6,428 bases of DNA from Proteobacteria bacterium UBA1847. GTDB taxonomy: Bacteria > Pseudomonadota > Gammaproteobacteria > Steroidobacterales > Woeseiaceae. Numbering within the stretch: the first letter of the stretch is position 1; the number at the start of each line of letters is the position of its first letter. The notes below the pieces were generated by a model. That model was not told the DNA's origin. It made no database searches and saw nothing but the letters and a program-made list of their open reading frames with translations. The stretch lies in NCBI GenBank assembly GCA_002338605.1, contig DDIP01000226.1:1-6428 (forward strand). Direction: 5' to 3'. Shown here piece after piece: positions 1 through 5,781 of the stretch. A program made the translations under genes and the position numbers.

Positions 1-24
1 CAGCCGAATTGGCTCGCGCATCAA

Positions 25-129
25 TTAGACATCGACTTTTCCGAGCGCAATCATCAACAGTGTGAAGGCCAGCAACAAGACCGCGCTGACACCAACAACC
101 ATGCTAAACATGAAGATACCCTGTTCCAT
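25..129 (-). CDS. 34-residue single-span membrane peptide, unknown function
   Basis: I do not recognise this protein. On the minus strand an ATG at 129 opens 34 codons ending in TAA at 25-27. The peptide begins MEQGIFMF, has an unbroken hydrophobic stretch over about residues 5-29 (rich in V, L, M, A and F), and ends with the short polar tail GKVDV. This composition fits a single transmembrane helix with a small charged C-terminus, as in small accessory subunits or regulators of membrane complexes. The start is supported by a strong Shine-Dalgarno sequence GGAGGTG (plus-strand 139-145), 9 bases upstream. Another ATG lies 3 bases past the stop (19-21) and stays open for seven codons to the window edge, so the peptide may be the first gene of an operon continuing outside. 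The gene is divergent from the RHH gene at 241. Its reality rests on the ribosome binding site and hydrophobic pattern; its role is open. Confidence 0.6.
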   Translation of the reverse strand: MEQGIFMFSMVVGVSAVLLLAFTLLMIALGKVDV

Positions 130-138
130 TTGTGTTCC

Positions 139-145
139 CACCTCC
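139..145 (-). promoter_or_regulatory. Strong ribosome binding site of the 34-residue peptide
   Basis: On the minus strand this reads GGAGGTG, a seven-base match to the anti-Shine-Dalgarno core, 9 bases before the ATG at 129. It is the best ribosome binding site in the window and decides the start of the small gene. Confidence 0.65.
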
Positions 146-203
146 GTGACCTCGCGCCAATATACCGAATGCCCGGGTCCAGACCTACATGGACGCAAAA
201 CGC

Positions 204-233
204 GTTACATTTACATACTTTTTACTTTACAAT
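204..233 (+). promoter_or_regulatory. Candidate sigma-70 promoter with a TTAC repeat cluster
   Basis: A -35-like GTTACA (204-209) and a -10-like TACAAT (228-233, five of six consensus bases) are separated by 18 bases. Transcription would start near 240-241, at the ATG of the RHH gene, so the message would be leaderless or nearly so; no Shine-Dalgarno sequence precedes that ATG. The same stretch contains four TTAC motifs, at 205, 211, 222 and 227, the first two forming the tandem repeat TTACATTTACAT. Read on the minus strand, TTGTAA (227-232) and TGTAAC (204-209) are 17 bases apart and could act as a divergent promoter for the 34-residue peptide. RHH proteins commonly bind short repeats in their own promoters, so autoregulation is plausible but inferred. 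Confidence 0.4.
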
Positions 234-240
234 GCAACGC

Positions 241-435
241 ATGGCGAAAACCAAGGTATCCACGCTGAATTTGCGCATCGAGCCCGCGCTCAAGGACGCA
301 GTACGAAAAGCCGCAGCGCGCGAACATCGCAGCGTTGCGAACATGGTTGAAATGCTGATCCGCAGGCATTGCGACAAGAGCGGAATCACGATTCCGGAAA
401 CCAACGACACCTCCCCGGGGACTTCCAATGGATGA
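241..435 (+). CDS. Ribbon-helix-helix DNA-binding protein (Arc/CopG-like)
   Basis: This 64-residue protein has the layout of the ribbon-helix-helix fold. A short beta strand (VSTLNLRIEP, about residues 6-15) is followed by a first helix (ALKDAVRKAAAREH, about 16-29), a turn with the typical RSVANMV, and a second helix (NMVEMLIRRHCD, about 34-45). A polar, probably disordered tail runs from 46 to 64. Such proteins dimerise, insert the paired strands into the DNA major groove, and usually act as local repressors or antitoxins. ATG 241 is chosen because the likely promoter would start transcription there; an in-frame ATG at 232 would add three residues (MQR) but lies inside the -10 element. The stop overlaps the next gene by 8 bases, which indicates translational coupling. 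The partner does not look like a known toxin, so calling this an antitoxin is not justified; a partition or repressor role is equally possible. Confidence 0.75.
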   Translation: MAKTKVSTLNLRIEPALKDAVRKAAAREHRSVANMVEMLIRRHCDKSGITIPETNDTSPGTSNG

Positions 436-682
436 ACGCATGTTGAGAGCGATGGTCGCTGCCGGCGCCATCAAGAACATCAACATTATCGCAAGCGGAG
501 CCCGCTTCCACATCGAAGCGCGGACGCCGAACGGGCCGATTACAGCGGAAACGCGCAAGGGCAAAATCCGCACCTGGGTGACGCTGGACGCGGCAGCCCG
601 CTGGGTTCGCAATCTCGGCGTTGGCGCCGCTCAAATCAATCTCGCCCACTGGCAACCTGCGCAGCGAGAGCTATCGGTTTAG
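428..682 (+). CDS. Small protein resembling ParC-type partition-associated proteins
   Basis: The 84-residue product starts MDERMLRAMVAAGAIKN. It continues with a strand-rich middle (about residues 17-50: INIIASGARFHIEART, then GPITAETRKGKIRTW), a short helix LDAAARWVRNLGV (53-65) and the ending LAHWQPAQR. From memory, this pattern (MDER.LR.MVAAGA at the N-terminus, KGK.RTW.TLDAAA.WVR..G in the middle, WQP at the end) matches small proteins annotated as ParC family partition-associated on proteobacterial plasmids and integrative elements, often next to a small RHH gene. I could not confirm this by search, and the biochemical role of that family is poorly known. The start overlaps the RHH stop (ATGGATGA), with GGGGA (417-421) 6 bases upstream as a moderate ribosome binding site. 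There are no membrane segments or signal peptide. It may be the remnant of an integrated element or a chromosomal homologue. Confidence 0.65.
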   Translation: MDERMLRAMVAAGAIKNINIIASGARFHIEARTPNGPITAETRKGKIRTWVTLDAAARWVRNLGVGAAQINLAHWQPAQRELSV

Positions 683-689
683 GCGCCGT

Positions 690-1043
690 TCAGTCGTCGC
701 TGTCGTCTTCGACGGTGCCTGACGGCCACTCACCGCCGAGCGGAAATGGCTTCTGATCAGTATTGAAAGTCAGGTAGCGAACGATCTCGTAAATATAACT
801 GGCAAGGCTCTGTCCGACCTGTTGTACCTGGCGGTTGACCTCTCCCGTGAACAGGACCCAAAAGAAACCCAGCACCACAACCACGGACCCAACGAAGCTG
901 GCAATGCTGACAAGTACGCAACTGATCAACATGAACAATGCTCGCAGCCAGGTGGCCTGGGACTTCAGGTTTTGCTCCAGCGGATTACCCGTCGGATTAT
1001 CCTCGACAAACGCATGGTCTGCCGGTGGGTTGTCATTGCTCAT
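690..1043 (-). CDS. DUF4389 domain membrane protein
   Basis: The 117-residue protein has a polar N-terminus (1-30) followed by a long hydrophobic region (about 32-66, LRALFMLISCVLVSIASFVG and onward). This could form one long or two short membrane helices. It then has the signature TGEVNRQVQQVGQSLASYIYEIVRYLTFNTD..PFP..EWP (66-107), characteristic of DUF4389, a gammaproteobacterial family of unknown function. The tail is acidic (EDDSDD). I chose the ATG at 1043 because AGGAG (plus-strand 1051-1055) lies 7 bases upstream. An ATG at 1049 would put the ribosome binding site only 1 base away, and the longer reading to 1244 would run into the dipeptidase gene. It converges with the ParC-like gene across a 7-base gap and diverges from the dipeptidase gene. 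No terminator hairpin with a T-run is visible in the convergent gap. Confidence 0.85.
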   Translation of the reverse strand: MSNDNPPADHAFVEDNPTGNPLEQNLKSQATWLRALFMLISCVLVSIASFVGSVVVVLGFFWVLFTGEVNRQVQQVGQSLASYIYEIVRYLTFNTDQKPFPLGGEWPSGTVEDDSDD

Positions 1044-1115
1044 CGTCATACTCCTGTACGGGCCTCGGCATATTGTTACAATCTTCGGCCGCTCGAACCA
1101 GTGAATTATTAACCT

Positions 1116-2333
1116 ATGAACCCCCGATACCTGTTTATCATCGCCTCGCTTCTGCTGGTCTCGGCCTGCAATACGACAACCACGCCGGATTTCGCCAGCG
1201 ATGCTGAACGAATCGCCAGGGAAAGCATCATCATCGACACCCATGTCGACGTTCCATACCGGCTGGTGTCCAAACCAGCGGATATATCCGTGGCAACCGA
1301 TGACGGCGATTTCGACTATCCGCGTGCGCGCCGGGGCGGATTGAACGCCCCTTTCATGTCGATCTATACGCCAGCATCGCTGGAGGCCGAGGGACAGTCG
1401 AAAGCGGTTGCCGAAACACTCATCGACACGGTCCTGGGTTTCGCCGAAAAATGGCCCGACAAATTCGCCATCGCGACATCGCCTCGCGACGTACGGGCGC
1501 AGTTTCAGGCTGGAATCATGTCGTTACCCATGGGGATGGAAAATGGCTCTCCCATCGAAGGCAATCTCGACAATCTCCAGCACTTTTTCGACCGCGGCAT
1601 TCGCTACATTACGTTGACACACGGATTGTCGAATCACATTTCCGACTCATCCTACGATGACAACCACCAATGGAACGGCCTCAGTGAATTCGGACGAGAC
1701 GCTGTGCAGGAAATGAACCGGCTGGGAATCATGGTGGATATCAGTCACGTATCCGATGACGCGTTCTGGCAGACGATCGAGATCAGCAAGGTTCCGCTCA
1801 TCGCATCGCATTCCTCGGCCAGGAGGTTCACGCCTGGCTTCGAACGAAACATGAGTGACGAAATGATCGTTGCGCTGGCGAAGAACGGCGGCGTGATCCA
1901 GATTAATTTTGGTTCGTCTTTCGTCACCGCAAAAGCGCGCGAATACGTCTCCGCTCGCTCTGAAGCCAGCAAGAGATGGCTGGCGGAGAACCCGCAGTAC
2001 GACGAAAAAGACAGCCGTCGGCTGTTTCATGATATTTATGCAGAAGAACACGGTCCGCTGCCCTTTGCGAGCCTTGACGATGTACTGGATCATTTCGATC
2101 ACGTCGTTGCCATCGCCGGTATCGACCATGTTGGCATCGGCTCGGACTACGACGGCGTGGGCGATTCCCTGCCGGTCGGACTAAAAGACGTATCGAGCTA
2201 TCCGAACCTGATCAGGGGTCTGCTTGAGCGTGGATACTCGGAGGCCGATATCCGCAAGATCCTCGGCGAAAATTTACTGCGTGTCTGGCAGGACGCTGAG
2301 AACTACGCGGCGACGACGTCCAGCAAGACGTAA
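1116..2333 (+). CDS. Membrane dipeptidase, peptidase family M19, predicted lipoprotein
   Basis: This 405-residue enzyme is a zinc dipeptidase of the renal dipeptidase family (M19), which cleaves a broad range of dipeptides. The N-terminus MNPRYLFIIASLLLVSAC is a lipoprotein signal peptide with lipobox VSAC. Cys18 would be lipidated, and Asn19 after it does not match the Asp inner-membrane retention signal, so an outer-membrane anchor facing the periplasm is expected. By analogy with human renal dipeptidase, the zinc ligands are His43 and Asp45 (IIDTHVD), Glu142 (MGMENG, bridging), His211 (VDISHVS) and His232 (IASHSSAR). Asp344 in GIGSDYDG is the expected catalytic acid. The 21-residue spacing between the two His ligands matches the family. 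All key residues are present and the C-terminal LGENLLRVW is typical, so the enzyme looks complete and active. No good Shine-Dalgarno sequence precedes ATG 1116. The last 31 bases overlap the convergent 77-residue gene. Confidence 0.93.
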   Translation: MNPRYLFIIASLLLVSACNTTTTPDFASDAERIARESIIIDTHVDVPYRLVSKPADISVATDDGDFDYPRARRGGLNAPFMSIYTPASLEAEGQSKAVAETLIDTVLGFAEKWPDKFAIATSPRDVRAQFQAGIMSLPMGMENGSPIEGNLDNLQHFFDRGIRYITLTHGLSNHISDSSYDDNHQWNGLSEFGRDAVQEMNRLGIMVDISHVSDDAFWQTIEISKVPLIASHSSARRFTPGFERNMSDEMIVALAKNGGVIQINFGSSFVTAKAREYVSARSEASKRWLAENPQYDEKDSRRLFHDIYAEEHGPLPFASLDDVLDHFDHVVAIAGIDHVGIGSDYDGVGDSLPVGLKDVSSYPNLIRGLLERGYSEADIRKILGENLLRVWQDAENYAATTSSKT

Positions 2334-2536
2334 CGCAATAACACTTCGTAGCTGCTTTGGTCGAGCTTCATGCCATCCGGCAACTGCAGCGTGTGGATCG
2401 GCTTGTCGGAAACATCGCGTACTTCCAGGAAATGACGATTTTCGTCACGATACACCTGGTATTTGACTTCACGGTGCGCATTAAACTTCAGTTGCACCGA
2501 GGCTTCTGTCCAATCGAGAATTGTCGCCCTGGCCAT
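2303..2536 (-). CDS. Unrecognised 77-residue protein
   Basis: I do not recognise this protein. It starts MARATILDWTEASVQLKF and has alternating hydrophobic and polar residues over about 12-58 (SVQLKFNA, VKYQVYRD, HFLEVRDV, IHTLQLPDG), which suggest a small beta-rich fold. A C-terminal helix SSYEVLLRYVLLDVV follows (61-75). There is no signal peptide or membrane span, so it is probably cytoplasmic. The ATG at 2536 is chosen because GGAG (plus-strand 2543-2546) lies 6 bases upstream; in-frame ATGs further out (up to 2590) lack that support. The 3' end overlaps the dipeptidase coding region by 31 bases, tail to tail, so both genes' last codons are constrained by each other. It probably has its own promoter in the AT-rich stretch 2611-2660. 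A clear start signal and protein-like composition support a real gene. Confidence 0.7.
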   Translation of the reverse strand: MARATILDWTEASVQLKFNAHREVKYQVYRDENRHFLEVRDVSDKPIHTLQLPDGMKLDQSSYEVLLRYVLLDVVAA

Positions 2537-2742
2537 GTGAATCTCCATTTCATATCTTGATGACCAAAGGTGTTGCAAGCGCTGTGCCAACCGGAAAGCA
2601 CCCAGCGGTCTGGAAATAATGGTTTATTAATCAGTTGCTTACCAATTATTGAGAAAACGTACACGGGGTCTTGCTGGCGCTTATTGTCAGTTTTTGACGT
2701 CGTGTTCCGTGATTTTGCGACAAGTGTTTTACATAAACCGGA
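2537..2742. other. Intergenic region with an imperfect inverted repeat
   Basis: These 206 bases separate the permease stop from the start of the 77-residue gene, both on the minus strand. The stretch is more AT-rich than its surroundings at 2611-2660. The only notable structure is the inverted repeat listed separately. A short palindrome GTCAGTTTTTGAC (about 2687-2699) could form only a 4-bp stem. No convincing rho-independent terminator or small gene is visible. Confidence 0.5.
2615..2650. repeat. Imperfect inverted repeat upstream of the 77-residue gene
   Basis: AATAATGGT (2615-2623) is the reverse complement of ACCAATTATT (2641-2650) apart from one extra base in the second arm. The arms are separated by 17 bases. 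It lies about 80-115 bases upstream of the 77-residue gene in an AT-rich patch. It could be an operator or chance; the arms are too AT-rich to make a strong RNA hairpin. Confidence 0.3.
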
Positions 2743-4518
2743 TCAGTGCATCGGCCAGAACGTGACAATCGCCGGAACCGAAACAGCGACGATCAATATC
2801 TCCAGCGGTAGACCCATGCGCCAGTAGTCACCGAATCGGTAGCCGCCGGGCCCCATGATCAATGTATTGTTCTTGTGACCGATCGGTGTGAGAAATGCAC
2901 AAGACGCTGCAACGGCAACACCCATCAGGAACGGGTCGGGATTGACCTCGAGTCGGTTGGCAATTTCGATCGCGATTGGCGCCGCGATGACGGCAGTCGC
3001 CGTATTGTTCATGACATCCGACAAGGTCATCGTCACGATCACCAGCAACGTCAATACGACGATCGGCGAGAACCCGACGGACAAATCGACGATGCCGCCG
3101 GCGATCAATGCCGTACCACCGGTTGACTGCAAAGCGCCACCAATCGGAATCATCGATCCCAGCAACACAATCACCGGCCATTCAATTGACGTATAAACGT
3201 CGCGGATCGGCACGATATTCAGGAACACGTAGCTTGCAGCTACACACCCGAGTGCTATGGGCAGGTAGACCAGGCCGAAACTCGCAACAACGATTCCAGT
3301 GGTAAACAAGCCGACTGCCCACCACGCTTTGTCGCGCTGGATGACACTGTGCCCGCGGTCGGCCAATGGCAGCAGACCCAGTCGCCCTGTTGCATCGCTT
3401 AGCTGCTCCGCCGTACCCAACAGTAAAAGAACATCGCCAGGCTGCAATTCCAGTTTGCGAACATTTTCGCTAAAGCGCTCACCGCGTCGTGAAACCCCAA
3501 CCAGCGCTACCCGGTATCGATACAACAGGCGCATCGACATGGCGGAACGACCGACAATACTCGACGACTCCTGAACCACAACTTCACTCAGCTTCAGGTC
3601 GTCGTCATCCAACTGCCCTTCACCCTTGCCGACGTACTCAAGTTCCAGGTTGCCGAGTGCTTCTTCCAGGCTGTCGGGACTGGCCTCGACGACCAGTACA
3701 TCGCCAGCGCGTATTTTGACGGCGCGCGCCAGTCCTGGCATGCGTCGACCGCGGCGCACCAGCCCGACGATCTCGACATCACTGCGACTCGCCGCATCAT
3801 CCAGTTCACGAACCAGCTTGCCAATTGCCGAAGAGCCTTCGGGCACCCGAACCTCGTTGATGTAGTCCGATAGTTTGAACAATTCTTTTGCGGCATCCGC
3901 CGATTGTCGTTCGGCCGGAAGAAAGCGCCAGCCAATCAATGCAACATAGGCAACACCGACAGCAGCGCAGGCCAGACCGACTGGTGCGAAATCGAACATC
4001 CGGTAGGATTCACCAAGCGCATCGCCACGAAACTCCGCGACAACAATATTTGGCGGAGTGCCAATCAGTGTAATCATGCCACCGAGTATGGAGGCGAAAG
4101 ACAATGGCATCAGCGTAAGCGACGCGCTGCGCCCGGCTTTTTTTGCGGCCTGCATATCAACCGGCATTAGCAGAGCCAGCGCTGCAACATTATTCATTAA
4201 CGCTGACAGCGCCGCAGCGAGACCTGACATGATTGTGATGTGCGTTGACAACTTGCGTGACGAATCGACGACATAGCGAGCGACCAGCTCTATCGCGCCG
4301 GAGTTGGACAACCCCTTGCTGATAACCAGTACGAGCGCGATGATGACCGTCGCCGGGTGACCAAAACCCGTGAACGCTTCCTCCTTCGGCACGATACCGG
4401 TCAGCAATGCAACCAGCAACGCGACAAATGCGACGAGGTCGTAGCGCCAGCGTCCCCAGATAAGAAAAACGAAAACGAAAAAAAGCAGCGCGAAAAGTGT
4501 CGCCTGATCCGTCGTCAT
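2743..4518 (-). CDS. SLC13-type permease with two TrkA-C (RCK_C) domains
   Basis: This 591-residue inner-membrane transporter belongs to the SLC13/ArsB-NhaD (ion transporter) group. The N-terminal membrane half (about residues 5-200) carries the re-entrant signature MNNVAALALLMPV (108-120) and GMITLIGTPPNIVV (147-160). The C-terminal half (about 398-590) repeats the plan with DVMNNTATAVIAAPIA (501-516) and FLTPIGHKNNTLIMGPGGY (542-560). Between them lie two soluble TrkA-C domains, about 217-290 and 307-385, each ending in a GDVL motif (272-275, 361-364). Such domains bind small ligands or nucleotides and gate transport. Members of this architecture carry anions such as sulfate or dicarboxylates, usually with sodium; the substrate here cannot be read from sequence. 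Length and domain order are normal. The ribosome binding site before ATG 4518 is weak (GAG), so coupling to a possible short ORF 3 bases upstream is conceivable. A run of seven T in sense orientation (4478-4484) lies in the first helix. Confidence 0.92.
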   Translation of the reverse strand: MTTDQATLFALLFFVFVFLIWGRWRYDLVAFVALLVALLTGIVPKEEAFTGFGHPATVIIALVLVISKGLSNSGAIELVARYVVDSSRKLSTHITIMSGLAAALSALMNNVAALALLMPVDMQAAKKAGRSASLTLMPLSFASILGGMITLIGTPPNIVVAEFRGDALGESYRMFDFAPVGLACAAVGVAYVALIGWRFLPAERQSADAAKELFKLSDYINEVRVPEGSSAIGKLVRELDDAASRSDVEIVGLVRRGRRMPGLARAVKIRAGDVLVVEASPDSLEEALGNLELEYVGKGEGQLDDDDLKLSEVVVQESSSIVGRSAMSMRLLYRYRVALVGVSRRGERFSENVRKLELQPGDVLLLLGTAEQLSDATGRLGLLPLADRGHSVIQRDKAWWAVGLFTTGIVVASFGLVYLPIALGCVAASYVFLNIVPIRDVYTSIEWPVIVLLGSMIPIGGALQSTGGTALIAGGIVDLSVGFSPIVVLTLLVIVTMTLSDVMNNTATAVIAAPIAIEIANRLEVNPDPFLMGVAVAASCAFLTPIGHKNNTLIMGPGGYRFGDYWRMGLPLEILIVAVSVPAIVTFWPMH

Positions 4519-4521
4519 CGT

Positions 4522-4707
4522 CTACAGCTCGACTGATTTGACTAAGGGCGTGACCCCGACCAGGCCAGCAGTTCGGTCGGGCCGATAAGGCGATTCGTCA
4601 TTGACAACGAGCGCCGCCCTTTGAATCGCGCAGGTGTCGGAATTGACGGGCCACTGCGGCAACAGGAGAAAAACGGGAACGTGGTGCAAGTTTCGCTTGG
4701 CAATCAT
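4522..4707 (-). CDS. Possible 61-residue leader ORF before the permease
   Basis: The minus-strand ATG at 4707 opens 61 codons, ending in TAG at 4522-4524, 3 bases before the permease start. AGGA (plus-strand 4715-4718) sits 7 bases upstream of the ATG, an acceptable ribosome binding site; the in-frame ATG at 4713 is too close to it. About two thirds of the codons end in G or C. The translation (start MIAKRNLHHVPVFLLLPQ) has no recognisable domain and only a short hydrophobic patch (about residues 10-17). It may be a genuine small gene coupled to the permease, or only an untranslated leader that happens to stay open. Confidence 0.3.
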   Translation of the reverse strand: MIAKRNLHHVPVFLLLPQWPVNSDTCAIQRAALVVNDESPYRPDRTAGLVGVTPLVKSVEL

Positions 4708-4717
4708 CGACATATCC

Positions 4718-4741
4718 TGGCGATCGGTTGTTGGATCGCCA
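4718..4741. repeat. Perfect 8-bp inverted repeat between divergent genes
   Basis: TGGCGATC (4718-4725) and GATCGCCA (4734-4741) are exact reverse complements separated by 8 bases (GGTTGTTG). The element lies between the permease side and the zinc peptidase gene, next to the AGGA of the possible leader ORF and about 50 bases upstream of ATG 4791. Symmetry and position fit a dimeric regulator binding site serving both directions, or a hairpin in the permease leader RNA. There is no T-run, so a terminator is unlikely. Confidence 0.4.
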
Positions 4742-4790
4742 AGACTACGCCGCAGACGACCTTTTGCAAGATAAGCGGTAGGATTCGCCG

Positions 4791-5474
4791 ATGATTTACG
4801 TTGCGGGTATTGCGCTGTTTCTTGCTCTTCTGCTCGGTCCCGGCCTATGGGTCAAATACGTTTTAAAAAAATACAGCGAACCAGAGGATCGATACCGTGG
4901 CACTGGCGCGGAACTTGCCCGCCACTTGCTGGATAAACATGGCCTGCAGTCGGTCACCGTTGAGCAGACTGACTCGGGCGACCACTACGACCCGATAAAG
5001 AAGTCGGTCCGGCTGAGTGCTGCCAATCACAGTGGCAGGTCGTTGACCGCAATCACCGTAGCCGCCCATGAAGTCGGCCATGCCGTGCAGGATCAGAAAA
5101 ACTATGCGCCATTGAAGTGGCGCACCCGGCTCGTGCGTTCGACCGGCCCGGTACAAAAAACAGGTGCAGCCGTGCTTATCCTGTCGCCGTTCCTTGGAAT
5201 CGTGACGCGAGTACCGGCCTTGAGTCTGATTACCTTCGCTGCCGGCATGCTAACCCTCGGCATTACCGTCATTGTCCACCTCGTGACGCTACCCACCGAA
5301 TTTGACGCCAGCTTTAACCGGGCGCTGCCAATGCTGGATCAGCACCGGATCCTGAAAAAGGTGGACCGGCCCCACGCGCGGCGGATCTTGAGCGCTGCGG
5401 CGCTTACCTACGTCTCGGCATCGATGATGAGCCTGCTCAATATCGCTCGCTGGATTGCCATTCTCAGGCGCTGA
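4791..5474 (+). CDS. YugP-like membrane zinc metallopeptidase (Zn_peptidase_2 family)
   Basis: The 227-residue protein belongs to the putative neutral zinc metallopeptidase family that includes Bacillus YugP. An N-terminal membrane segment (about residues 2-22) is followed by a soluble part with DHYDPIKKSVRLS (64-76), the zinc-binding HEVGH (His93, Glu94, His97) within TVAAHEVGHAVQD, then NYAPLKWRTRL. Two hydrophobic segments (about 124-140 and 144-167) come next. LPTEFDAS (167-174) contains the conserved Glu170, probably the third metal ligand. The C-terminal AAALTYVSASMMSLL (202-216) is also typical of the family. The active site therefore lies between membrane helices, likely facing the cytoplasm. 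Substrates of the family are largely unknown. ATG 4791 is preceded by AGGA (4780-4783) with 7-base spacing. The gene is divergent from the permease across the inverted repeat. Length and motifs are normal, so it looks intact. Confidence 0.9.
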   Translation: MIYVAGIALFLALLLGPGLWVKYVLKKYSEPEDRYRGTGAELARHLLDKHGLQSVTVEQTDSGDHYDPIKKSVRLSAANHSGRSLTAITVAAHEVGHAVQDQKNYAPLKWRTRLVRSTGPVQKTGAAVLILSPFLGIVTRVPALSLITFAAGMLTLGITVIVHLVTLPTEFDASFNRALPMLDQHRILKKVDRPHARRILSAAALTYVSASMMSLLNIARWIAILRR

Positions 5475-5781
5475 CCCCGACGCTGTAGCTGCTTGTTTTG
5501 CCTCGGTATTCGACTCAAGCCGCTTTGGCTCCGACGAACTCTAAGAATTTCACTGGTTTAGGGCGCCCTGCGCTGTTATTATCCGCGCCCGAAAGCCGTC
5601 CGATCCGATTTGTAGCGCCGCACCAGCTGCCGGATAGCACCTCCAGGACCGGCAAGGATTTACGTGCACCCACCTCGTTCTATTGCCGGGTTCTCGCTGA
5701 AAAAGGCTATGAGAGCCGTGAGCGGTATGGCAATGCGACGAAGGGATGCCAGGAAATAATTAACTGAGCTGAAGCAGAGAA
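5475..5781. other. Intergenic region upstream of EF-G 2
   Basis: This 307-base stretch holds no convincing gene. An 89-codon reading frame at 5498-5767 (plus) is open but has no ribosome binding site, repeats or recognisable composition. I see no tRNA, small RNA or rho-independent terminator after the peptidase; AGCCGCTTTGGCT (about 5518-5530) could form only a 4-bp stem without a T-run. The candidate promoter at 5554-5582 would leave a leader of about 190 bases before EF-G 2. Confidence 0.5.
5554..5582 (+). promoter_or_regulatory. Weak candidate promoter of the EF-G 2 gene
   Basis: A -10-like TATTAT (5577-5582, five of six consensus bases) is followed immediately by the GC-rich stretch CCGCGCCC. 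A poor -35 (TGGTTT, 5554-5559) lies 17 bases upstream. GC-rich discriminators are a known feature of promoters for translation genes under ppGpp (stringent) control. The poor -35 keeps this uncertain. Confidence 0.27.

Noticed and set aside
1..21. Possible start of a further minus-strand gene (ATG at 19-21)
   Set aside because: Only seven codons are visible before the edge and there is no clear ribosome binding site, so it is mentioned only as context for the 34-residue peptide.
412..421. Perfect 10-bp palindrome TCCCCGGGGA at the end of the RHH gene
   Set aside because: It lies within coding sequence and half of it serves as the likely ribosome binding site of the next gene; with no loop it would not make a stable hairpin.
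211..612. 133-codon minus-strand frame opposite the RHH/ParC-like pair
   Set aside because: It is antisense to two well-supported coding regions and its translation has no family features.
241..682. Toxin-antitoxin interpretation of the RHH pair
   Set aside because: The gene order and overlap would fit, but the 84-residue partner shows no RelE, PIN, HicA or other toxin features and looks more like a ParC-type protein.
1044..1244. Upstream extension of the DUF4389 frame on the minus strand
   Set aside because: The extension overlaps the start of the dipeptidase, gives no family-like residues, and the AGGAG signal supports the ATG at 1043.
4478..4484. Homopolymer of seven T (sense strand) in the permease gene as a slippage or frameshift site
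   Set aside because: The frame is intact on both sides and encodes a normal first membrane helix, so there is no sign of programmed or accidental frameshifting.
5498..5767. 89-codon plus-strand frame between the zinc peptidase and EF-G 2
   Set aside because: No ribosome binding site, no recognisable motif and a composition like translated non-coding DNA; it is more likely part of the EF-G 2 leader.
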